Shown here: positions 12,901 through 22,700 of the stretch, one piece after another
Position numbering within the stretch: the stretch's first letter is position 1
Layout: each line of letters opens with the position of its first letter
DNA from: Petrosia ficiformis
Lineage: Eukaryota; Porifera; Demospongiae; Haplosclerida; Petrosiidae
Assembly: GCA_947044365.1 (NCBI GenBank)
Contig: OX345640.1
Span: 4,204,001-4,268,000 of the forward strand
DNA: 64,000 bases
Reading direction: 5' to 3'
Notes under the pieces: model-generated
What the model saw: only the letters and a program-made list of their open reading frames with translations
The model's database searches: none
What the model was told of the DNA's origin: nothing
Translations under genes and position numbers: made by a program

Positions 12901-15900
12901 ACGTGTATGTGTACGTGTAGCATGTATGTGTACGTGTATGCATACATGTACATGTACATATACGTGTACATGTATATATGGATATTGACATCATGTACAT
13001 GTACATATATGTGTACATGTACATGTGTATGGATATTGACATTGTGTACGTGTACATATACAGGTACATGTACATGTATGTATAGATATTGACATTGTGT
13101 ACGTGTACATATACAGGTACATGTACATGTATGTATGGATATTGACATTGTGTACGTGTACATATACAGGTACATGTACATGTATGTATAGATATTGACA
13201 TTGTGTACGTGTACATATACATGTATGTATGGATATTGACATTGTACCTCATTAAGGTACTTGTTGATTTAGGATTCAACTAAAATTGAACAGCTTAGGA
13301 CCATAGTGGACTAGCATCCATATATCCAGGTTAACATGAAAACACTCCAAAATATGTTTCAGAAAATTGAAGATATCAAAAATATTTCATATTTGGTAGT
13401 GGAGATTTTTAATGTATATTTATGTAGTATGGACAAGTTGATTTTGTGTTAGTCCAATATGATTCTGAGCCTTTCAATTATATTAATGTTGTCACTTGGT
13501 CTGCTGTATTCTTTTCCTTCTAGAGAACAACAGCCTCCAGTTTTTTCCAGCCATCTCGAGGTAATGACATGAACTATCTTTATTAAAAATCATTCACATG
13601 ATATTCTGTAATTTAGTTTCATTTCAGAGTTCTCCTAGTATGGTTCAACCACTACCTTCTGTTGGTCCCAGGATGGGGCTTGGTCCCTCTCCTCTCATAA
13701 TGAGTCATACTAGTAAGTCACATATTAGTAATTATCTTACTAGGAGGTTTAAATGTTAAAGCTTTCATTCATTCATAGCTCCTTTGTTTATGTTCTGTTT
13801 GAAATTCATTGCAGTGAAAGCCGAGGACATCCCTGTATTGAGGACACTTATAAATGTCCTAAACTGTGCTTTATAATATAAATTTACCCATGAAATGAGG
13901 ACACCCCTGTATTGAGGACACTTATAAATGTCCTAAACTGTGCTTTATAATATAAATTTACCCATGAAATGAGGACACCCCTGTATTGAGGACACTTATA
14001 AATGTCCTAAACTGTGCTTTATAATATAAATTCACCCATGAAATGAGGACACCCCTGTTTTCAAGACACTTACAGTATATTTGTACTGGCCAATTTTCAT
14101 TTTAGTTAGTTATAGTTATTACAGTAGACCTGTAATTTAATTATAGTTTAGTTAACTAAAAGTCACAAAACCTTACTAAAAGGAATTTTAGTTATAGTTA
14201 TAGTTTAACTAAAACAACACTATTGCTGAAGTAGAATCACCTGTACATTGCTATGGGACCTCAACCACAGTCAGTTTGAATTGATTAATTGCACTATAAA
14301 TTTGTACAAAAAGTTTATTTGTATCATTATGAGCTTATCAAAAACTCTTGGTTATTATTTATACAATATATATATGCTAGTGTCACATATGCATTGTATA
14401 CATAGTTAAGGAAATTGTGTCATTCCAAAAGCAGACACAATTAATCATAGGGATGTTTTTTCTCCATATATCTTGTTTCTTTTTTTTTTGTAGCTCCAGG
14501 ATTTGGATCCCCTCCTCAATTTGGTAGTTCTGCGATGATTGGTGGTGTAAATTTAACCAGTCAGGTACCTCAAGGAAGGTATGTATGTACTACAAAACAT
14601 GAAAAGTTGCTCTCCAATTTTTTAGAATAAATTGACCTGTTTAACATAAAAGTGAGAGTCCTATCACTAGCAAGGTTTCTTTCAGGAATTATGTAAGGGA
14701 AGGGCTGGGGCAAATGAAGGTTTGTAGAACTATAGGGGGGGCATGGGTATCTGTGTGCAAGCACAAAATGTTTTGCCATAGCCACACCCACTTTGCAAAA
14801 CCACACCCATTTTAGTCCTTGGCTACATTTATTGTTCTTTGGTCGTGTCAGGTAAGTGACACCTACATGTACATTACAGAAAGTTCCCTACATGAACTTG
14901 CACAACCATAATAATTAACGCACCGTGTGTTAAGTGCATGTTAATATGAATAGAAGAGTAGTTGTGTATGTTATAATTAATTATATACCATATGCTGGAA
15001 AATATTCGCGGTGGAATATTTTCGTGAAAGGCCTATTTTTGGAGTATTCGCAAATTTAAATTTTCATGAATTACCACAATTTTACTGCCCACTTCCAATT
15101 TAGTAGATAGAAGCCCTGCCGAACCATGTGTATAATTTGTTTACTCAACATGCGAAAATGACACAAGAGTTCATTTCTGAAAGCTGTATATATGAGTGGT
15201 CACCATGTCTACAAAGACGTCTGGGTTCCTGATCTAATGAGGGCTGAATTATTCACTTGACTGCGAGAGGCTGGAAATGATGCTGATACCTAGCAATGAT
15301 CAATTCCTTAATGACTGTTGTTAGCCATGAATCAATGGCACAAGAAGGGACACTTAAAGATAGTGCTCAAATATTGTTTTGTCCAGATGTTTCTACTGGA
15401 CACTTTCAAAAACTATTTCCAGTGCTGGTTACTTTATATCATAGACAGACGTTATTGAGTTAATTAATTGCTTTATTTATTGTTTTAGATTGTTTGGTGC
15501 AACAGGAACAGGAGGGGGCATATTTCAAGGACAACAGTAAGTACAATAATTACATGTGACATAATTTTCAAAAAGGGACACTTTCCTGCAAATAATTTGA
15601 ACAAACACTTGCCTTTTAAACACTTTTCATTCCACCATTTTGTACAGGAAGTCAATGAAATTTAGTATTGAAGAAGCTAAATATTAGCTCTTCCTTCAGG
15701 CTTGTATACCAAACTTCATTGACTTTGTTTATCTACAAAATAGCGGAATGGCAAATGATTGAAGGTAAGCATTTGATAAAAAGTATTTTGTGGTGAAGTG
15801 TCTTCAAAAATTACATGTAGATCACATACATGGTATATCATATAGAATACTGCAGCTAAATCAACCAGTGAGAATGCTCCATTGCAGGTTTCTACATATT

Positions 15901-17436
15901 CACTTAGATACCTATTATAGCAACAGTTCCGGAGCTTGTATATCCACATAGATCTCTTGACTTAGCATTAAAATACTCATGAACATATTTTGTCTGTTTA
16001 TGGATTTGTAGACCTATTGAAATCATTTTTAAAAGGGTACGTCCTTCGTGTCTTTAACTGAAAATAATGCCTGACTATAGTTTAGAATCAATTTCATTTA
16101 ACTCTTCCTGTTCTTATTTTCATATCTCAAAGTTATAATAGTATGTAGTAATAAATACATTATATTTATGTCATACACCGAGTTATGCACATAACCTGGA
16201 GTATGGAAATATTCAGGCAATTGGAGGATATTTGGACCCACTCTTGTTCTGCTCCCCATATACTTTGTATACAGTTCAGTTTCAATTTACTGAACATTTA
16301 CTACAATTATTGAACAATGTCCCATATGACTGGCTGTTTCTACACCAGGAGCTACTTCTTTTTTGGGTGTGTAACTTTAGTCAGTAGTTATGACCTATTT
16401 TTAATTTCACAGGACTAATCAATCCTTTGGAAGTTCTTTCGGTGATCTTGCTCAGTCTGGTAACATGGACTCATCATTTGATAGAGGAGGAATGTAAGCC
16501 ACTATGTACATGTATAATAGTGCCAGTAGTATAGCCAAGGGCGAGCCCGCCTAACTTGACTTGATTATAAAATTTGTGAAACTTTGTGTTCTGTAATTTA
16601 CAGTGCAGCTAATTTATAACTTTAAAATAGTTACATGTAAGTAGTAAGCAGAACTTAAACACACCTTTTCTCAAGTTTATAATTACAATCCATTAACATA
16701 AAGATGATTAAGACCTAGCAAAATGGTGGTAACAAAATGTAGACTACAAAGTTTTTTGACAATGACACCACACATGAATAATTAGTAACTGAAACATTTT
16801 GCAGCATGCCTTATTTACACTACTGGTCAAAACAAAAGATTTAAATAACCTGCAACCACTAAATTATGATTCCATACAAAAGGATCTCTTTTTTAGTATC
16901 AGAAGAAATAATTTCCTCAAATAAATTGGTTTCCTTCTTAGGGATACTTTTCTTCATGTTTCATTGTGATTATAATTATAGTCAAAGTAGAGATACAAGA
17001 AGGTTATATTATTAGATTCATGATGAATAATATAACCTCCTTTCCTTGCTATTGCTGGGTAGATGTGGGCAATGCATATGGTCCTGCTTTGATGTTGTTA
17101 GTACATGTATCTCACATTACAATGAGCAATTGGTTATTTCAAGAATATCTACTTCCACAATATATGAATAAATTTATAACCATAAACTTAGTAATACATG
17201 CCAATGGACTGTTATTAGGTACAAAATAATATAATTATAATAATTATACACTACAAAGTATAATTATTATGATTATACAACTTCTTAGTGATTTTTTCAT
17301 ATTGTCTGTGAATTAATGATTGTGCAGCAACACACACACATACAATGTAATTGTCATCTATATTATAATCATCACTCTCTATCTCAATTTTGTTTTTAGG
17401 ATGGGTAGTCAGTTTAGGAACTATAGACAAAACTAA
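578..17436 (+). CDS. FG-repeat nucleoporin, NUP214-like, 3' part of gene (15 exons)
   Basis: The 5' end lies outside the window. Exons with GT-AG borders and chaining phases: 578-643, 701-776, 1952-2045, 4077-4250, 4416-4469, 5351-7222, 9170-9867, 10936-10999, 12616-12758, 13534-13560, 13628-13712, 14494-14578, 15489-15536, 16413-16493, 17400-17436 (stop TAA 17434-17436). The first exons are charged and helical (coiled-coil-like); next comes a Pro/Ser linker, then a very Ser/Thr-rich tail with dispersed FG motifs (FSFGPGG, FVFGG, DLFGSS, NPFGN, GFGSPPQFG, RLFGATG, SFGSSFGD) and an acidic insert (GDNIDDDDMMGGMDDDD). Such tails line the nuclear pore and bind transport receptors. A coiled coil followed by a C-terminal FG tail is the NUP214/CAN layout; NUP98-type or another FG protein is possible. 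The 3' part is duplicated at 53,353-62,009. Confidence 0.62.
777..1951. other. nucleoporin intron with fold-back repeat
   Basis: AT-rich, no coding signal. About 1,733-1,905 folds on itself: the half holding a polyadenine-free TGTAGCAC word pairs with GTGCTACA downstream, with an inner inverted pair around 1,797-1,837. It looks like a palindromic MITE. Confidence 0.4.
2747..2995. repeat. degenerate ~31-bp tandem repeat in intron
   Basis: Repeated units of ATGTACATGTTCACTGAG followed by a short T/A-rich segment, some expanded by an ACACACATGTAG insertion. Open reading through it on the - strand is only repeat translation. Confidence 0.75.
3286..4125 (+). repeat. ~97-bp tandem repeat spanning an intron/exon junction (about 9 units)
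   Basis: Each unit contains the last intron bases (TTTTTGTGTAG), the first ~45 bases of the following exon (starting GTAATTCAGCCTCAGC) and an AT-rich spacer ending in ACATGTACATG. Only the last unit (acceptor at 4076, exon 4077-4250) continues into the full exon. Upstream units read the same frame for ~13 codons, then reach TAA because of a TAC/TAT-to-TAA difference. The intron 2046-4076 otherwise holds nothing recognisable. Confidence 0.85.
4567..4838 (+). repeat. dispersed ~270-bp repeat, solo copy in nucleoporin intron
   Basis: Starts near TCACATTCACTATGTCCTC and ends near GAATGACCTTTAG. Homologous to 11,541-11,793 (same strand) and to 12,222-12,505 (reverse strand), and to their duplicates near 54,945-55,195 and 55,615-55,910. 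A half element; the rest of the intron 4470-5350 contains a MITE of the TTTTAGTTA family and AT-rich sequence. Confidence 0.7.
5351..7222 (+). CDS. largest nucleoporin exon (624 codons), Ser/Thr-rich with coding minisatellite
   Basis: Acceptor tcttgtag at 5341-5350 and donor gtaagt from 7223; phase 1 at both ends, so the exon adds exactly 1,872 nt. The protein is low-complexity, dominated by Ser, Thr and Pro, with the first clear FG motifs near its end (FSFGPGG around 6,973; FVFGG around 7,033). It holds a 21-residue tandem repeat at 6067-6507. Base composition is less AT-rich than the flanking introns, and no stop occurs in 1.9 kb, which supports it as coding. Confidence 0.75.
6067..6507 (+). 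repeat. 63-bp coding tandem repeat, 7 units, inside nucleoporin exon
   Basis: Seven in-frame 21-residue units of the form SNAPVYSSSVTHSTTPISL-x-x, followed by a degenerating tail to about 6,608. Unit endings alternate (IQ, TH, IQ, TH, IQ, TH, TH), so the array grew as a 126-bp dimer. No FG occurs inside the array; it lengthens the Ser/Thr spacer upstream of the FG cluster. Confidence 0.9.
7223..9169. other. nucleoporin intron; duplication breakpoint inside
   Basis: No supported exon. Near 7,245-7,640 the phrase 'cacctacttat'/'ataagtaggcg' forms a loose inverted pair, possibly an old MITE. The segment duplicated at 52,638 begins at about 8,396 (AAACCAG). An open stretch at 8,933-9,163 is not conserved in frame in the second copy, so I do not call it an exon. 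Confidence 0.5.
9170..9867 (+). CDS. nucleoporin exon, acidic/Ser-Thr-rich (truncated in second copy)
   Basis: Acceptor tttcag before 9170 restores phase 1 from the previous exon; donor gtaagt follows 9867 in phase 0. It encodes ~232 residues rich in Ser, Thr, Asp, Glu and Gln with no FG, a spacer-like stretch. In the duplicate the same exon begins at 53,353 but stops matching after 53,558, where its 3' two thirds and its donor are deleted. Confidence 0.65.
9913..9940. repeat. (ATT)n microsatellite
   Basis: Nine or so ATT units in the intron just after the donor at 9868; absent from copy B, where this part is deleted. Confidence 0.9.
10008..10300. mobile_element. MITE with AGTGTTGTTTTA termini
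   Basis: Ends AGTGTTGTTTTA and TAAAACAACACT are inverted. The interior is a succession of TTAGTTAACTAAA words, so it can fold along much of its length. The same family occurs near 11,788-12,060, 14,095-14,222, 53,560-53,692 and 55,194-55,452, plus fragments near 4,870-5,090 and 29,690-29,830. Confidence 0.65.
11529..12512. mobile_element. ~980-bp element with ~260-bp inverted repeats, MITE nested inside
   Basis: 11,541-11,793 and 12,222-12,505 are inverted copies of one repeat, with outer words TCACATTCACAATGTCCTC and GAGGACATTGTAAATGTGA. Between them lies a TTTTAGTTA-family MITE. It sits in the nucleoporin intron 11,000-12,615. The duplicate is at about 54,935-55,915. No coding capacity seen. 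Confidence 0.65.
12890..13245. repeat. ~58-bp intronic minisatellite
   Basis: Units built from GGATATTGACATTGTGTACG and ACATATACAGGTACATG. Copy A has one more unit than copy B (56,290-56,590). All long open frames here are repeat translations. Confidence 0.85.
13829..14075. repeat. ~72-bp intronic tandem repeat, 3 units
   Basis: Unit words GAGGACACCCCTGTATTG and TGTCCTAAACTGTGCTTT, three times here and twice in copy B (57,168-57,340). A related single unit is recognisable at 820-965. Confidence 0.85.
14988..15430. mobile_element. truncated MITE carrying a decayed HIRAN-like segment (copy A)
   Basis: The left end resembles 58,043 onward (ATATGCTGGAAAATATTCGC), then the same HIRAN-like segment appears, but with an early stop and without the right terminal repeat. 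It lies in the nucleoporin intron 14,579-15,488. Confidence 0.5.
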
Positions 17437-18000
17437 TGAACTTTAACTTGTGATTCACTAATTAATCAATTATCTTATTGTTTTTTTTTCTGATCAGAAT
17501 TATAATTTGCATTTTATCTACTTGTTGGAAAGGGTGTAGTTTTGCTCATACTGCAACAATGCAATGCATTATTTATAATATATACTTGTATTATATCTTA
17601 AAATGTGATTCATAGCTATACATTTTCAAATGGGCATGTATATAAACGTCGTACTATATATTATGAGGTTTGTTGAAAATAAGTTGAGGACATCTGATGT
17701 AGTCATTCACTGATTGCACTTCAGTATATAGAAGTGATTCCACCAGTCTGATGCAAATCCCAATCATGGACTCTGTATTGTGGCTTGCAAAACTTGACCT
17801 CAAACAAGAGTAACAGCTGCTGGTTAACACAGTAAATAGTAGATTTTGTTCCATTCTGTGAAGCTGTATTGCACTACCGTAGCCCAGACCCAACCCTCTG
17901 TTACGCAACGCGTACAGCCACGATACAGTATCAATCCTTAGCCTTAGGAATCTTCTCAACAGTTATAACCATGGGGGTAGGAACAGGGGGGTCTGAAGCC

Positions 18001-18195
18001 ACCCCCCCCCCCCCCCCCCCCACTTTTGAGAACTCATCAAAATTCAGTACAATGAACAACTCCCTGATTTATTTTAACTTTTTTGATAAAATATTTATGA
18101 AGGATGGAGGAAATCAATAAATTTACTAAAGTGATATTTGACTGAGACTATAACTGTCCACACAGTGCCCCCCACACCCCCCCCCCCCCCCCCAC
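18001..18195. repeat. two poly-C tracts in convergent intergenic spacer
   Basis: C runs at 18,001-18,020 and 18,178-18,193. Their lengths differ from copy B (62,585-62,600; 62,751-62,760). The rest of 17,437-18,640 has no supported gene; an open frame at 17,654-17,959 is kept only because both copies are nearly identical. Confidence 0.7.
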
Positions 18196-18642
18196 TTCAA
18201 TATTGCTTCCTACCCCACTGGTTATAACCAAAGGATTTTAGCAAAAGATCTTGTTATTTTTGATCCTTGTACAATTTGAAGTCTGCCAGTAGCTCGTTCA
18301 ATCATACAATAGCATAAAACTGAACAGAATAAAATGTCCAACTAACACTGATCGTAGAGAAACTGACCACAAACCATGTGCCTAATTAATAATAATTACA
18401 TACAAAATGACTATATACTACACTACAGGCCATTATATTGTGACACAACCCCTGCAGTTATACTTGCTTAATTGAAAGCTCTTTGCAATATTTGAAAGTA
18501 TTTCTATAGGAAAAAGTTTCAGAACGAGGTAGAATTCTGAGTATAAAATCTCTTGTTGTTAGAGGCTCCACCCACACATTAAATTAAATTTGCACATTAT
18601 TATTAATTTCTTGAAAGCAAAAAAATACTACAGTTTATGTAA

Positions 18643-19035
18643 TACTATATGTACAGTTTATACTACTACATGTACAGTTTATACTACAGTTTATACTACT
18701 ACATGTACAGTTTATACTACAGTTTATACTACAGTAATACTATATGTACAGTTTATACTACAGTTTATACTACAGTAATACTATATGTACAGTTTATACT
18801 ACTACATGTACAGTTTATACTACAGTTTATACTACTACATGTACAGTTTATACTACAGTTTATACTACAGTAATACTATATGTACAGTTTATTACTACTA
18901 CATGTACAGTTTATACTACAGTTTATACTACAGTAATACTATATGTACAGTTTATACTACAGTTTATACTACAGTAATACTATATGTACAGTTTATACTA
19001 CTACATGTACAGTTTATACTACAGTTTATACTAAT
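18643..19035 (-). repeat. 3' UTR tandem array with repeated Pumilio-type motifs
   Basis: Begins about 10 bases beyond the stop of the - strand gene and is made of short units alternating TTTATACTACAG, TACTACATGTACAG and TACTATATGTACAG. Read on the - strand (mRNA sense), about six units contain TGTACATA, which fits the Pumilio consensus UGUANAUA. Copy B has a shorter array with about two such motifs (63,206-63,393). Confidence 0.7.
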
Positions 19036-19044
19036 CTGATTAAA

Positions 19045-19758
19045 CTATAACAGCTTTTTCATATTTCCAACTTCATATTTCCATTTTTTCAAAACTGGAA
19101 TCTTTGGAATCTGTGGAATCTTATATTTGTTGCACAAGTCTTCTTCACGATCTATCAACTGTGAATATATATCTATTGCTTTCTTCAAATGATAAGGGTC
19201 AACACGGATGGGATGCTCTAGGCCTAATAATCTATGACATTGAGCCAATTTAGGGTGAATGTATCCACACGATTGCTCTCGTAACTCCAGACCCTTTTTA
19301 AGATTATCATGTCCTCTATCTACATCACCCATATCACAAAGTAAGCGACCACTAGCAATCAGCACGGTAGACTTTAATGGGTGACACACATCAACATCCT
19401 CAAGTATATATAACGACTCATCAAACTGTTTCTTACTTTCCAATTTGGATTCCAACCTGTCATACACAGTACCTAGAGTACACAAAGTCTCTGCTTTCAG
19501 ATATTTAGAACATTTCATATCTTTTTGTAATTCCACTGCTTGCAATAGATTCTCTTTAGCCTCATCTAACCTGTTAAGATCTCTTAGGATTACACCATTG
19601 ATTGCCAGCATTGAAGCAAACTTTGGATGACTCTCGTTAAATCCATTGCTTTTGATTTTACGGTATGTGTCAAATGCTCTTTCCATTTTCACTGCACTGA
19701 GTGGAAGATCACCAGTATCACGTAAAACACGAGCAAAATCTGCTTCAATGAATGCCAT
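19045..19758 (-). CDS. NB-ARC/TPR gene terminal exon, 237 codons of TPR
   Basis: Acceptor ttcatcag just before 19,758; stop TAG at 19,045-19,047. It contains several helical TPR units (GVILRDLNRLDEAKENLLQA; SGRLLCDMGDVDRGHDNL; HPKLAQCHRLLG) and a basic C-terminus. The homologous exon in copy B (63,404-64,000) is open throughout, with many amino-acid changes and a 3-residue deletion. Confidence 0.85.
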   Translation of the reverse strand: MAFIEADFARVLRDTGDLPLSAVKMERAFDTYRKIKSNGFNESHPKFASMLAINGVILRDLNRLDEAKENLLQAVELQKDMKCSKYLKAETLCTLGTVYDRLESKLESKKQFDESLYILEDVDVCHPLKSTVLIASGRLLCDMGDVDRGHDNLKKGLELREQSCGYIHPKLAQCHRLLGLEHPIRVDPYHLKKAIDIYSQLIDREEDLCNKYKIPQIPKIPVLKKWKYEVGNMKKLL

Positions 19759-22700
19759 CTGATGAACATAAACAAATTATATTAATAAATGTACAGACAA
19801 ACAAACAGAGAAAAAACATATAGATGAGTGAACATACAAATAAGATATTAGGACATACAAACATATATGGAGAAAAAAGTATCCTTATGATTGATTACTT
19901 TGTGGTGTCCTAAAATCAGTAATCATGGCTTTGTGGAATATATTTCAGCTAGAACACTTATTATTTCCAGTTTCTATGTAAGCTACAAGCCAGAGCTCGA
20001 GTGCCTGTGCTATTACGCACCACACCCATTAGTTGACTGAGCCCCCTGGAATGACGTAACTTCTTTAACTATGTATACAATGCATACACATATGTGACAC
20101 AAACATACATATATAATATATAAACATACACTAAACTCATGGGAAAGCAATCATAGGGATGGCCCTGCAGGCCATAAAAACTGCTATGAACCACACACAT
20201 ATTAAACTTTACTTGTGGATGAGGTGATGAAGAATATAGACTCTCCATTATATCCATACTTCTATTCAAACACTCTAAACTTAGTACTAAATTTCCCAAC
20301 TCACGATGTAAGTTACCTTGAGTAATTAGAGTTACTGCTAGACCTGAAGGAGGAAGACTAGTGTTTGTGCATATGTACATGTACATGTATGTATGTGTGT
20401 GTGTGCATGCATGTACATGTTTTTTATGTCTGTGTGCATGTACATGTTTTTTTTTATGTGTTTGTGTGTGTTTTTGTAATTATGATGACGTTTGTGCATC
20501 ATGCATGTGAAACGTGTGTATAGATTTCTATGTATGTGCATGCTTGCATGTGGGTATGCTTGTGTATGTTTGTGTGTGTGTGTGTGTTGTGCATACATGT
20601 ATATATCTTTATTCTCACCAGGATGAGTAGGTCCTAATTGTTTCTCTTTAATATCACAAGCAAGCTTCAAATGAGATTTAGAATCTTCCAGTTGACCACT
20701 CAACCTGACAAAGACAGACAGATATACAATTGAATAGATAGGCAAACAGACAGGATATGTACTTTAATAGATGTAAAGAATATGTACATCACATACATGT
20801 ATAATGTGTAAAACACTGTAATGGTGATGAAGAAATAAACAGACAACTAATTACATGTATATGTTTATACAAACTAAAACATACCGGTAAACATTTCCTA
20901 ATTTTGTCAGAGAAGTAGCTGTGTTAGGATGATTATCACCATACACTTTTTTATTTATACCAAGAGATTGTTTGAGGAGATCCTGTGATTGACTGAACTC
21001 TCCCATGTCACAATATGTAGTACCCAAAATACTCAGTGCTACGGCAATATCTGTAATGATATTCGCAGTTATTACCGAGTTATGAGCACTACATTGAGAC
21101 TACTGACTGAACAGGTACATAATAAATAATAATGTATTGAAGTACACGTGTACATGGATATCCCCTGAATTACACTTATTCTTGTGAAACAAAATCAATG
21201 TTTATTATTTTGAGTAGTGATGCACTGATAATCGAATCAGCTGCCGATAAATATGGTTACTTTAGCGTATTGATTATCTGCAAATTTGTACTGATAGCCA
21301 GTCGATATTAATTGCAAATTAGCAACATCAATTCCATACACATGTTCAATTTACATGTGTTAAATTCTCTTATTAAAGTCCATTGCACTTACCATGTTGC
21401 TATTTAATTTTGAACTAGTAGATGGTAAGTAATAATAATTTAATATGAGTTATATACAATGCACATGTAATATTATATACACAAAGTTTCTTGTAGTTCA
21501 TTTACTTTATTATAATAATTATGTTGGAAGTATGAAAGTATCGGATCGGTTATTGGTATCAGCAGATATATACATGCAATTATCGGCTATCAGATTATTG
21601 GTAAAAATCTATATTGGTACATCACTAATTTTGAGTATTTATATAGCAACTGGGAACCTCTTTGCTGAATAAAAGCATTAGTTATCATTACTAAATTATT
21701 AAATTGTTGTGATTGCTTGTTAATTTAAACATGGGTGTGATTTACCTGGGTGTTGTGGTTTGTGTACATACTTAGTGATATCCAATGCTTGTTCAGCATA
21801 TTTTACACTATCAGTCATGTTACCAAGGAGACGATATGCATTACTCAATTTTGCCAATATGATTGCAACTGATATATGATCAGAACCATGAAAACTTGTA
21901 TTAATTTTCAGGGCATGAAAACTTTTATTAATTTCCAGGGCTTTAGAAAGGATTTCAACACTCTTCAATGGATTTCCAAGGTCAGTATGAGCTATACTGA
22001 GACTGCCAAGTGTGCTTGCAATCTGTATGAAGATAAAGGTACATGTACATAATAAATGAATTTGAAAACAGTAAGTGTTGTCTGAATCATTAAGACCATT
22101 CCTCCCAGGCCTTAGCGCACATGCACACTCCTCTGTTGCTCATTAATCTGTCAAGGTAGAGGGATGATTCAAGGTAAATACTCAAATGATGGGAGAAGTG
22201 GTAAATATTCATGTGGTAAGAGAACTACTACTGAACTATTTTTGTTAAAATTTAGAATTTGTTAAATTAATACCTGCCAAATCTGGGAGTAAATCATATA
22301 TATTCTGCTTAAAAAAAGGTTACCTTAAGGTATGTAATTGTACAAGAAAGTACATAAACTTATAAAAATACAGATACATGAAGGTAAATGTACACATTAG
22401 AGAGAAGGTAGAAGTAGAAACAAGAAACATTTCATAAAACTTATCACAAAATAAAGATGATAACTTTGCAAAAAGTATTGAAACAAGGTAGGGAACATAT
22501 TTGCTAATTATGAATCAATTTGCTCTGAAAAGTAGTCTTGCAAAATGATTGAGGTAATATTTACCCTTATGATAATTTATTTAGGACACTTCACATGACA
22601 CTTGGTAATGAGATTATTTTATTCTTTTCTATTTGTGGAACAATTGTACCAGTTAAGAGAAGTTGGTGGTACAACTGTACCAGCAAGAGTAATTGGCAGT

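Larger units (their letters stand above)
8396..19660. repeat. segmental duplication, copy A
   Basis: Collinear and same orientation with 52,638-64,000. Carries nucleoporin exons 9170-17436 and the last exon of the convergent NB-ARC/TPR gene. Long intronic stretches (for example 16,966-17,640 versus 61,539-62,213) are almost identical. The match probably continues past 19,660; its partner is cut by the window end. Confidence 0.95.

Noticed and set aside
12822..13279. Several Tyr/His/Cys-rich frames of up to 134 codons
   Set aside because: Translations of the 58-bp ACATGT-type minisatellite in several frames.
16966..17229. 87-codon frame identical in both copies
   Set aside because: It lies inside an intron whose non-coding parts are equally identical; no domain, strongly AT-driven composition.
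17654..17959. 101-codon minus-strand frame kept in both copies
   Set aside because: Conservation is explained by the recent duplication; no recognisable domain or start context. Possibly part of an unclassified repeat.
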